A DNA stretch of 64,000 nt from Asticcacaulis solisilvae (lineage in GTDB: Bacteria; Pseudomonadota; Alphaproteobacteria; Caulobacterales; Caulobacteraceae), in NCBI RefSeq assembly GCF_017875235.1, contig NZ_JAGGMI010000013.1, positions 1 to 64,000 on the forward strand. The letters are read 5' to 3'. Positions 57,155 to 64,000 of this stretch are shown here, one piece after another. Within the stretch, counting starts at the first letter, position 1. Every line of letters starts with the position of its first letter. The translations under genes were made by a program, and so were the position numbers. The notes below the pieces were generated by a model that worked only from the letters and a program-made list of their open reading frames with translations, was not told the origin of the DNA and did no database searches.

Positions 57155-58315
57155 ATGGATACGGCAGGAGACCCCACCACGGGCTTTAAGCCCAAGAAAT
57201 CCGTAGCCCTTTCCGGAACGGTGGCCGGCAATACGGCGCTGTGCACGGTCGGGAGGACGGGCAATGACCTGGCCTATCGCGGCTATGATATCCTGGACCT
57301 TGCCAACACGTCCGAGTTCGAGGAAATCGCCCATCTGCTGGTCCACGGCAAGTTGCCGAACCGGGCCGAACTGGCGGCCTATAAAGCCAAACTCAAGGCG
57401 CTGCGCGGCTTGCCGGCGGCAGTCATGGCGGCGCTGGAAAGCCTGCCGGCTTCGGCCCACCCCATGGATGTGATGCGCACCGGCGTGTCGATCCTGGGCT
57501 GTGTCCTGCCGGAAAAGGACGATCACAACACCGCCAATGCGCGTGACATCGCCGACCGGCTGATGGCGTCCCTGGGTTCGATGCTGCTCTATTGGTTCCA
57601 CTTCAGCCATCACGGCCGGCGTATTGAGGTCGAAACCGATGACGACACGATCGGCGGGCATTTCCTGCATCTGCTGCACGGGGAACGTCCACGCGAGTCG
57701 TGGGTCAGGGCGATGCACACCTCGCTGATCCTTTATGCCGAGCATGAGTTCAATGCCTCGACCTTCGCCGCGCGTGTGATCGCGGGCACAGGATCGGACG
57801 TCTATTCGTGCGTCGCCGGGGCTATTGGCGCCTTGCGTGGTCCCAAGCATGGCGGCGCCAATGAGGTCGCCCATGACATTCAGAAACGCTACGACACGCC
57901 TGATGAAGCCGAGGCCGACATCCGGGAGCGCGTAGCCCGCAAGGAGGTCGTGATCGGTTTCGGCCATCCCGTCTACACGACCGGCGATCCGCGCAACAAG
58001 GTTATCAAGGAGGTGGCGCGGTCATTGAGCCGTGAAGCCGGCAGCCTCAAGATGTTCGACATCGCCGAGCGGCTGGAGACGGTGATGTGGGGTATCAAGG
58101 CGATGTTCCCGAACCTCGATTGGTTCAGCGCCGTCAGCTACCACATGATGGGTGTACCGACGGCAATGTTCACGCCATTGTTCGTCATTTCCAGAACGTC
58201 CGGATGGTCGGCGCACATCATCGAGCAACGCCAGGACGGTAAGATTATCCGCCCCAATGCCAACTATACCGGCCCCGAAAACGTGCCGTTTGTTCCCTTG
58301 GATCAACGCCCGTAA
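57155..58315 (+). CDS. prpC: 2-methylcitrate synthase
   Basis: PrpC condenses propionyl-CoA with oxaloacetate. The citrate-synthase fold is recognised from [11 protein letters not shown] near the start, the catalytic H in [17 protein letters not shown], and the C-terminal [13 protein letters not shown]. The smaller length (386 residues) fits methylcitrate rather than hexameric citrate synthases. I start at 57155, seven bases after AGAGGA. It follows prpB by 27 bases and precedes prpD by 75 bases with an extragenic palindrome between. Confidence 0.93.
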   Translation: MDTAGDPTTGFKPKKSVALSGTVAGNTALCTVGRTGNDLAYRGYDILDLANTSEFEEIAHLLVHGKLPNRAELAAYKAKLKALRGLPAAVMAALESLPASAHPMDVMRTGVSILGCVLPEKDDHNTANARDIADRLMASLGSMLLYWFHFSHHGRRIEVETDDDTIGGHFLHLLHGERPRESWVRAMHTSLILYAEHEFNASTFAARVIAGTGSDVYSCVAGAIGALRGPKHGGANEVAHDIQKRYDTPDEAEADIRERVARKEVVIGFGHPVYTTGDPRNKVIKEVARSLSREAGSLKMFDIAERLETVMWGIKAMFPNLDWFSAVSYHMMGVPTAMFTPLFVISRTSGWSAHIIEQRQDGKIIRPNANYTGPENVPFVPLDQRP

Positions 58316-58329
58316 GCCCCTTACCCTAT

Positions 58330-58355
58330 CCCTCTCCCCGCACGCGGGGAGAGGG
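58330..58355. repeat. Extragenic palindrome between prpC and prpD
   Basis: CCCTCTCCCCGC pairs with GCGGGGAGAGGG over 12 bases with AC in the loop. It resembles the palindrome at 40087 and the ends of the 23581 element. Within an operon such a stem can adjust the amount of downstream transcript. Confidence 0.7.
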
Positions 58356-58390
58356 GACGACACCGCGTCCGTCGCTACAGAAGGCTATCC

Positions 58391-59842
58391 ATGTCTGCCC
58401 ATATCTCCAATGTCCGCCCCGAACCCGATAGCGTGCTGGTCGATATCGCCGACTATGTGCTGAACTATGAGGTCAAGTCCGACCTGGCCTATACGACGGC
58501 GCGCAACTGCCTGATCGACACGATCGGCTGCGGGCTCGAAGCGCTGGAATACCCGGCCTGCACTAAGCATCTGGGCCCGGTCGTGCAAGGGACGGTCGTA
58601 CCCAATGGCGCCAAGGTCTTCGGCACGCAGTTCCAGCTCGATCCTATCAAGGCGGCCTTCGATATCGGCGCCATGATCCGCTGGCTCGATTTTAACGACA
58701 CCTGGCTGGCGGCGGAGTGGGGCCATCCCTCCGACAATCTCGGCGGTATCCTGGCGGTCGCCGACTGGCTGAGCCGCAATGCGGTCGCGGCCGGCAAGGC
58801 GCCCCTGACCATGCGCGATGTCCTGACCGCCATGGTCAAGGCGCACGAGATCCAGGGCTGCATCGCTTTGGAAAACAGCTTCAACAAGGTCGGCCTCGAC
58901 CACGTCATACTCGTCAAGGTCGCCTCGACCGCTGTGGTCGCCGAGATGCTGGGCCTGACGCGTGATGAGATCATCGATGCCGTGTCATTGGCCTGGGTCG
59001 ACGGACAAAGCCTTCGCACCTATCGCCACAGTCCCAATACCGGGTCGCGCAAGTCTTGGGCGGCGGGTGACGCGACTTCACGTGCCGTGCGTCTGGCCCT
59101 GATGGTGCAGAAGGGTGAGATGGGTTATCCCAGCGTCCTGACCGCCAAGACCTGGGGTTTTTACGACGTATCGTTCAAGGGCCAGCCGTTCAAATTTCAG
59201 CGTCCCTATGGCAGCTACGTCATGGAAAACGTGCTGTTCAAGATCAGCTTCCCGGCCGAATTCCACTCACAGACCGCCGTCGAAGCAGCCATGACCTTCC
59301 ACGCCAAGCTGGCCGAATTAGGCAAGACAGCCGACGATATCGCCAGGGTGACGATCCGCACGCATGAGGCCTGTGTCCGCATCATCGACAAGAAGGGGCC
59401 GCTCAACAATCCGGCCGACCGCGACCACTGCATCCAGTACATGGTCGCCGTGCCGCTGATCTTCGGCCGCCTGACGGCGTCGGATTACGAGGATTTTGTG
59501 GCCTGCGATCCGCGCATCGACGCCCTCCGCGACAAGATTTCCTGCGTCGAGGAACCGGAATTCACCCGCGATTATCACGACCCGGACAAGCGCTCGATCG
59601 CCAACGCCATGACGATCGAATTCCATGACGGCACCAAGACCGACGAACTGCGCGTCGACTATCCGATCGGCCATCGCCTGCGCCGCGCCGAGGGCATTCC
59701 CGTACTCGAGGAAAAGTTCCGCCAGAACCTGAAACGCCGCTTCCCAAAGAAACAGCAGGACCGCATCCTGGCCGTCAGTCTCAATCAGTCGGCCCTTGAG
59801 GCCATGCCTGTAAATGAGTATGTCGATCTCTATGTGATTTAG
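58391..59842 (+). CDS. prpD: 2-methylcitrate dehydratase
   Basis: PrpD dehydrates 2-methylcitrate to 2-methylaconitate. The 483-residue product has the MmgE/PrpD-family signatures: [16 protein letters not shown] near the start, [21 protein letters not shown] with the catalytic aspartate/histidine region, K-A-H-E-I-Q-G and [10 protein letters not shown]. The aconitase-type isomerisation partner (AcnD/PrpF) is not next to it, so PrpD with a general aconitase may complete the cycle. Confidence 0.95.
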   Translation: MSAHISNVRPEPDSVLVDIADYVLNYEVKSDLAYTTARNCLIDTIGCGLEALEYPACTKHLGPVVQGTVVPNGAKVFGTQFQLDPIKAAFDIGAMIRWLDFNDTWLAAEWGHPSDNLGGILAVADWLSRNAVAAGKAPLTMRDVLTAMVKAHEIQGCIALENSFNKVGLDHVILVKVASTAVVAEMLGLTRDEIIDAVSLAWVDGQSLRTYRHSPNTGSRKSWAAGDATSRAVRLALMVQKGEMGYPSVLTAKTWGFYDVSFKGQPFKFQRPYGSYVMENVLFKISFPAEFHSQTAVEAAMTFHAKLAELGKTADDIARVTIRTHEACVRIIDKKGPLNNPADRDHCIQYMVAVPLIFGRLTASDYEDFVACDPRIDALRDKISCVEEPEFTRDYHDPDKRSIANAMTIEFHDGTKTDELRVDYPIGHRLRRAEGIPVLEEKFRQNLKRRFPKKQQDRILAVSLNQSALEAMPVNEYVDLYVI

Positions 59843-59852
59843 AGGATCCGAC

Positions 59853-60362
59853 ATGGCCGTGCAGGCGGAGGTCGAGGACGATATCGAGGCCGAAGTCCGG
59901 GCGCGCGGCGAACTCTACCGCTATGAGCTGATGTCGCGCTCGGCCTATGCCGCGTTCCGTGTCGATGAGATCGCCCTGGCCGGCAAGGGTGGGCGTGTGC
60001 TGTATCTGAGCGGTGTGCATTTCGCGTCGGAAAAACCGCTGGCAGTCGAACAGAGGCTAATCAACCTGACCCTCCTGCCGGACGCCGAGACCGCTGATTT
60101 CTCGCGGACCTCTCCGGGTCATTGGCTGGCTCAGACCGTGAGGGCCACACATGCGGAGATGCATATCTCCGCCGACCTGGCCGATCCGGAAACCCTGCGC
60201 CTGTTGAAAGCCGAAGGGCCCCTGGCTTGCCTGATGGTGCGGCGCCGAGTCCGCAAGGACGGACACGGCATTACCTCTGGAGTGCAGGCCTTGATTGGCG
60301 ACAGCTATAAGCTGACGCTCCGCAGCTATTCCGCGTCGAATCCGCCGCCAGCCGAAGCATAG
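59853..60362 (+). CDS. Stand-alone UTRA-domain protein
   Basis: The 169-residue product matches the UTRA effector-binding domain of GntR/HutC regulators: R-F-R-V-D-type core A-A-F-R-V-D-E-I-A-L-A, then V-L-Y-L-S-G-V-H-F-A, P-L-A-V-E-Q-R-L-I-N-L, and the tail L-L-K-A-E-G-P-L-A-C-L-M-V-R-R. There is no winged helix: the start lies 10 bases after the prpD stop, and no coding space remains for one. It may sense a cycle intermediate and act through another protein, or be a decayed regulator. The 3' end overlaps that of the second efflux operon by 37 bases. Confidence 0.75.
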   Translation: MAVQAEVEDDIEAEVRARGELYRYELMSRSAYAAFRVDEIALAGKGGRVLYLSGVHFASEKPLAVEQRLINLTLLPDAETADFSRTSPGHWLAQTVRATHAEMHISADLADPETLRLLKAEGPLACLMVRRRVRKDGHGITSGVQALIGDSYKLTLRSYSASNPPPAEA

Positions 60363-61726
60363 AGGTTGATCAGGTTGATGGCGCGGACAAGGCGCACACC
60401 GATCTGAGCCTGTTGCGCGCCGTAAAGCGTGCGTTCGGCATCCGTCAGTGTCAGTCGTGAATCGATGCCTTCGCGGAAGCGCTGCTGTGCCAGGCGATTG
60501 CCGTCGGCGGCCGCCGCGACAACCCGGTCCGTGGCGGCCAGACGCTCATCGATGGTGGCGCGCACGGCGAGCTGATCCGAAACATCGCGGAAGGCGGCCT
60601 GGACTGCGCCTTCATACTGGGCCAGGGCGATATCGCGGCTCGTCCGGCTGGCGCGGAGGTTCGCCAGGTTGGCGCCGCCGGCAAAGATCGGCACCGAGAT
60701 CGATGGCGCGAATGTCCATGTATCCGTGCCGTCGAACAGGCCGTCGAGGTCGCCGGACGCCTTGCCGACTGAGCCGGTCAGCGAGATGCGCGGGAAGAGG
60801 GCGGCGCGTGCCGCGCCGATGTCGGCGTTGGCGGCCTTGAGGCTGTATTCGGCAGCCAGGACATCAGGACGCTTCAGCAGGATGTCCGACGGCAGGCCCA
60901 CCGGCAGATCAGCCAGCACGGCGTTGTCCGGGAAGGTCGATGGCAGGTTATCCGCCGCCACTTCCGAGCCGACGAGAAGACGCAGGGCATTGCGATCCTG
61001 CTGGACCTGGGCAACCAGGGCGGCGACATCGGCGCGGGCTTGCTCAGCGAGCACCTCGGTCTGGCGCAGGGTCAGCTGATCCGACGCACCGGCTTCGAAG
61101 CGCTGACGCATCAGCCCCAGGCTTTCGTCACGCAGGCGCAGGGTTTCACGCGACAGGCGCAACTGGTCTTCATCGGCGGCCAGGGCGAGCCATGAAGACG
61201 CCACGGCGCTGATCAGGCTGATCTGTGCCGCCTTGCGGTTTTCACCCGCGGCGAAGAAGCGCTGCTGCGCGCCGCGGCTCAGCGAGCGAACCCGGCCGAA
61301 CAGGTCGAGCTCCCATGACGCGCCGATATCGGCCGTATAGGATTCGGTTTCGCCGATGGGAGCACCGGTGGCCGGATTGACCGAGCCGGTATCGCCGCGG
61401 AAACCGGAGACCGTGCCCTGGAACGCCGGGACCAGGCTGGCGCGCTGGATACGGTATTGCGACCGGGCGCGCTCGACGTTCAGTACGGCGACGCGGAGAT
61501 CGCGGTTGTTCTCCAGCGACTGGGCGATGACGGCTTGCAGGCGCGGGTCGAGGAAGACCTGGCGCCAGGCGAGCGTTTCCGCCGATGCGCCAGACGACAC
61601 TTGCGCGGTCGGGAACTGGCCGGGCACTGGTAAGGCGCTGCGTTCATAGCGCGGCGCCATGGTGCAGGCGCTAAGCGTTAGGGCGCCGGCGGCGGCCAGA
61701 AGGGTGATTTTGACGGTCGGGGTCAT
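60326..61726 (-). CDS. Outer-membrane efflux lipoprotein (NodT family), second system
   Basis: The 466-residue TolC-like channel has a lipobox (L-S-A-C, Cys at 21), then C-T-M-A-P-R-Y-E-R-S-A-L-P like the first copy at 7562. Family motifs W-E-L-D-L-F-G-R-V-R, R-P-D-V-L-A-A-E-Y-S-L and A-R-A-A-L-F-P-R-I-S-L-T-G are all present. I start it at 61726, one base beyond the pump stop; the 72 in-frame codons upstream are a shadow of the pump gene. It is the last gene of the second efflux operon. Confidence 0.92.
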   Translation of the reverse strand: MTPTVKITLLAAAGALTLSACTMAPRYERSALPVPGQFPTAQVSSGASAETLAWRQVFLDPRLQAVIAQSLENNRDLRVAVLNVERARSQYRIQRASLVPAFQGTVSGFRGDTGSVNPATGAPIGETESYTADIGASWELDLFGRVRSLSRGAQQRFFAAGENRKAAQISLISAVASSWLALAADEDQLRLSRETLRLRDESLGLMRQRFEAGASDQLTLRQTEVLAEQARADVAALVAQVQQDRNALRLLVGSEVAADNLPSTFPDNAVLADLPVGLPSDILLKRPDVLAAEYSLKAANADIGAARAALFPRISLTGSVGKASGDLDGLFDGTDTWTFAPSISVPIFAGGANLANLRASRTSRDIALAQYEGAVQAAFRDVSDQLAVRATIDERLAATDRVVAAAADGNRLAQQRFREGIDSRLTLTDAERTLYGAQQAQIGVRLVRAINLINLYASAGGGFDAE

Positions 61727-61727
61727 A

Positions 61728-64000
61728 TCAGTGTCCCTTCGGATCGGAGTCGGTGCGGTTGAGATAGGCCATGGCTTCGCGCTGTTCGGCCAGCTTCCTG
61801 AGGTGCTTTTCGTCCGCCTTGAACATCTTTTCGATGATGACGAAGAACAGCGGGATGAAGAAGACGGCCAGGAAGGTAGCGGACAGGATGCCGCCGACCA
61901 GGCCGGTGCCGATGGCGTTCTGGCTGCCCGACCCCGCGCCATTGGCGAAGAAGAGCGGCAGGATGCCGAAGGTAAAGGCCAGCGAGGTCATGATGATCGG
62001 GCGAAGGCGGACGCGGGCAGCTGTAAGCGTGGCGTCGATCAGGCTCATGCCGTTTTCGTGGTTATGCTTAGCGAATTCCACGATCAGGATGGCGTTTTTG
62101 GCGCTGAGGCCGATGATGGTGAGAAGCGCGACCTGAAGGTAGATGTCATTCGACAGTCCGCGCAGCATGGTGGCCAGAAGCGCACCCAAAACCCCCAGCG
62201 GGATGACCATGACGATGGCGACCGGGATCGACCAGCTTTCGTACAGGGCGGCTAGCAGGATGAAGACGATGAAGATCGACAGAGCGTACAGCATCGGGGC
62301 TTCGGCGCCGGACTGCTTTTCCTGGAGCGACAGGCCGGTCCATTCGTACGAGATGCCGGGCGGCAGCTGGGCGATGATCTTTTCCATCTCGGCCATGGCC
62401 TGGCCCGACGACTGGCCGGGGGCGGCCATGCCTTGGATGTTCATCGACGGCGAGCCGTTATAGCGTTCCAGGCGCGGCGAGCCGTATTCCCAGTGCGAGG
62501 TGGCAAAGGCCGAGAATGGCACCATCTGGCCCTGGTCGTTGCGGACGTACCACTGGTTCAGATCCTCGGGTTTCATGCGGAAGGGAGCATCGGCCTGGAC
62601 GAAGACCTTTTTGACGCGGTTGCGATCAATGAAGTCGTTGACATAGGCGCCGCCCATGGCGGTGGACAGGGTGGCGTTGATGTCGGACAGGCTGACCCCC
62701 ATGGCGCCGGCGGCAGCCTGGTCGATCTCAAGCTTCAGTTCCGGCGTGTCTTCCATGCCATTCGGGCGCACGCCCATCAGGCTGGGGTTCTGCGATGCCA
62801 TGCCCAGCACCTGGTTGCGGGCGTTGAGCAGGGCGCCATGACCTAAACCACCCACATCCTTGAGCTGGAGGTCGAAACCCGAAGAATTACCGAGCTCGGT
62901 CACAGCCGGCGGCACGATGGCGAAGGCCATGGCGTCGCGGAACTGGCTGAAGCGGCCCATGGCGCGTCCCGCGACGGCCGGCGCCTTTTCGTCGGCTGTC
63001 TTGCGGTCGTGGAAATCCTTGAGGCGGACGAAGGCCATGCCGGCGTTCTGGCCGGGACCCGAGAAGGAGAAGCCCGAAACAGTGAAGGCGGATTCGACGG
63101 CCGGATCCTTCTTGAAATGGTCGGCGATTTCGTCGAGCACGACATTGGTGCGTTCTTCGGTGGCGCCGGGCGGCAGTTGAACGATGGTGAAGAGGATGCC
63201 CTGGTCTTCTTCGGGGAGGAAGGAGGTCGGCAGACGCGTGAACAGGAAGGCCATCAGGGCGACGATGGCGGCGAACACCACCATCCAGCGCACGCTCTGG
63301 CCGAGGATCTTGCCAACCGTGTTGCGGTATCCATTGGCCAGGCCGTCGAAGCTCTTGTTGAACCAGTTGAAGAAGCCGCCCAACGGACCCTTCTTCTTGG
63401 CGTTGTGGTCGATCGGCTTGAGCAGGGTGGCGCACAGGGCGGGCGTCAGGACGAGGGCGACGATGACCGACAGGGCCATGGCCGAGACCAGGGTGATCGA
63501 GAACTGACGGTAGATGACGCCCTGCGAGCCGCCGAAGAAGGCCATCGGGATGAACACGGCCGACAGGACCAGCGCGATGCCGATCAGGGCGCCGGTGATT
63601 TCTTCCATCGACTTGATGGTGGCGGCCAAAGGCGGCAGTTTCTCTTCGTGCATGACGCGTTCGACGTTTTCGACCACGACGATGGCGTCATCGACCAGAA
63701 GACCGATGGCCAGCACAAGGCCGAACAGCGTCAGCGTGTTGATCGAGTAGCCAAACGCCGCCAGAACACCAAAGGTGCCGAGCAGGACGACCGGGACGGC
63801 GATGGTCGGGATGATGGTCGCGCGCCAGTTTTGCAGGAAAATGAACATGACGACGAAGACGAGCACGACAGCCTCGACGAGCGTCTTGACCACTTCCTCG
63901 ATCGAAAGCTCGATGAACGGCGTGGTGTCGAAGGGCACGACGTAGTGATAGCCCTTGGGGAACTGCTTCTTGAGCTCGTCCATCTTGGCCTTGACGGCCT
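61728..64000 (-). CDS. RND multidrug efflux permease, second system (partial)
   Basis: About 757 codons of an AcrB-type pump; the N-terminal part lies beyond the window end. Visible are the TM4 proton-relay pair ([13 protein letters not shown]), L-P-P-G-A in the porter domain, the second large periplasmic loop, and the TM10 signature [11 protein letters not shown]. The tail ends in a hydrophilic stretch ([15 protein letters not shown]). It is clearly homologous to the pump at 4419 but not a recent duplicate. An adaptor gene should lie further right. Confidence 0.94.
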   Translation of the reverse strand, partial: AVKAKMDELKKQFPKGYHYVVPFDTTPFIELSIEEVVKTLVEAVVLVFVVMFIFLQNWRATIIPTIAVPVVLLGTFGVLAAFGYSINTLTLFGLVLAIGLLVDDAIVVVENVERVMHEEKLPPLAATIKSMEEITGALIGIALVLSAVFIPMAFFGGSQGVIYRQFSITLVSAMALSVIVALVLTPALCATLLKPIDHNAKKKGPLGGFFNWFNKSFDGLANGYRNTVGKILGQSVRWMVVFAAIVALMAFLFTRLPTSFLPEEDQGILFTIVQLPPGATEERTNVVLDEIADHFKKDPAVESAFTVSGFSFSGPGQNAGMAFVRLKDFHDRKTADEKAPAVAGRAMGRFSQFRDAMAFAIVPPAVTELGNSSGFDLQLKDVGGLGHGALLNARNQVLGMASQNPSLMGVRPNGMEDTPELKLEIDQAAAGAMGVSLSDINATLSTAMGGAYVNDFIDRNRVKKVFVQADAPFRMKPEDLNQWYVRNDQGQMVPFSAFATSHWEYGSPRLERYNGSPSMNIQGMAAPGQSSGQAMAEMEKIIAQLPPGISYEWTGLSLQEKQSGAEAPMLYALSIFIVFILLAALYESWSIPVAIVMVIPLGVLGALLATMLRGLSNDIYLQVALLTIIGLSAKNAILIVEFAKHNHENGMSLIDATLTAARVRLRPIIMTSLAFTFGILPLFFANGAGSGSQNAIGTGLVGGILSATFLAVFFIPLFFVIIEKMFKADEKHLRKLAEQREAMAYLNRTDSDPKGH

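Noticed and set aside
59853-60362. Frameshifted GntR regulator with its DNA-binding part lost by sequencing error
   Set aside because: The space before the frame is occupied by the intact end of prpD, so a helix-turn-helix region could not fit even after a frame correction.

Overview
The window is high-GC (roughly 60%) alphaproteobacterial DNA. The gene content points to the Caulobacteraceae, most like Asticcacaulis or Caulobacter: TonB-receptor carbohydrate loci with LacI regulators and tryptophan-halogenase-like flavoproteins, a MoxR/DUF58/DUF4129 operon, NodT-type outer-membrane factors, a poxvirus-like topoisomerase IB and an MHYT-GGDEF-EAL protein. The genus is inferred from these gene families; no rRNA is present to confirm it.

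Layout. 1-10 kb: the 3' end of glmS, a lower-GC lipoprotein gene, a complete RND efflux operon (adaptor, pump, outer-membrane factor) and metK behind a perfect 10+10 bp palindrome. 10-18 kb: a long minus-strand operon, DUF4129 > DUF4350 > MoxR > DUF58 > SpoIIM-like > RDD, mostly overlapping or closely spaced. 18-21.6 kb: a replication and partition module with tandem iterons, a DnaA box, an AT-rich stretch, a RepA-type initiator, a ParA ATPase with a small ribbon-helix-helix partner, and a repeat-rich gene-free region that could be the centromere. The presence of glmS and metK suggests a chromid or second chromosome rather than a dispensable plasmid.

21.6-28.8 kb: a GntR/FCD regulator, a Tat-exported Gfo/Idh/MocA oxidoreductase behind a LacI-type palindrome, a family-5-like glycosidase, a large c-di-GMP protein and an AbrB/Doc-like toxin-antitoxin pair. 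28.9-50.6 kb: a split beta-glucan utilisation locus. One arm is SSS sugar symporter > GH16 glucanase > two flavin halogenase-like proteins. The other is a TonB receptor followed by two more halogenase-like proteins and a GH3 beta-glucosidase, with a LacI regulator beyond. Three promoters of the locus share one operator-like motif. The model is import of beta-glucan fragments by the receptor, cleavage by GH16 and GH3, and glucose uptake by the symporter; the role of four halogenase homologues is unknown. Between the arms lie a Nudix protein, a ParE/RHH toxin-antitoxin pair, and two stress-type operons (yceI-dioxygenase and wrbA-osmC) that share a GTAAC-N7-GTTAC box.

50.6-64 kb: a BlaR1/BlaI pair with two operator palindromes, topoisomerase IB, small membrane proteins, a 2-methylcitrate cycle operon (prpB-prpC-prpD) ending in a UTRA domain with no DNA-binding part, and a second RND efflux operon that runs off the window end. 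I found no rRNA, tRNA, CRISPR array, insertion sequence or prophage.
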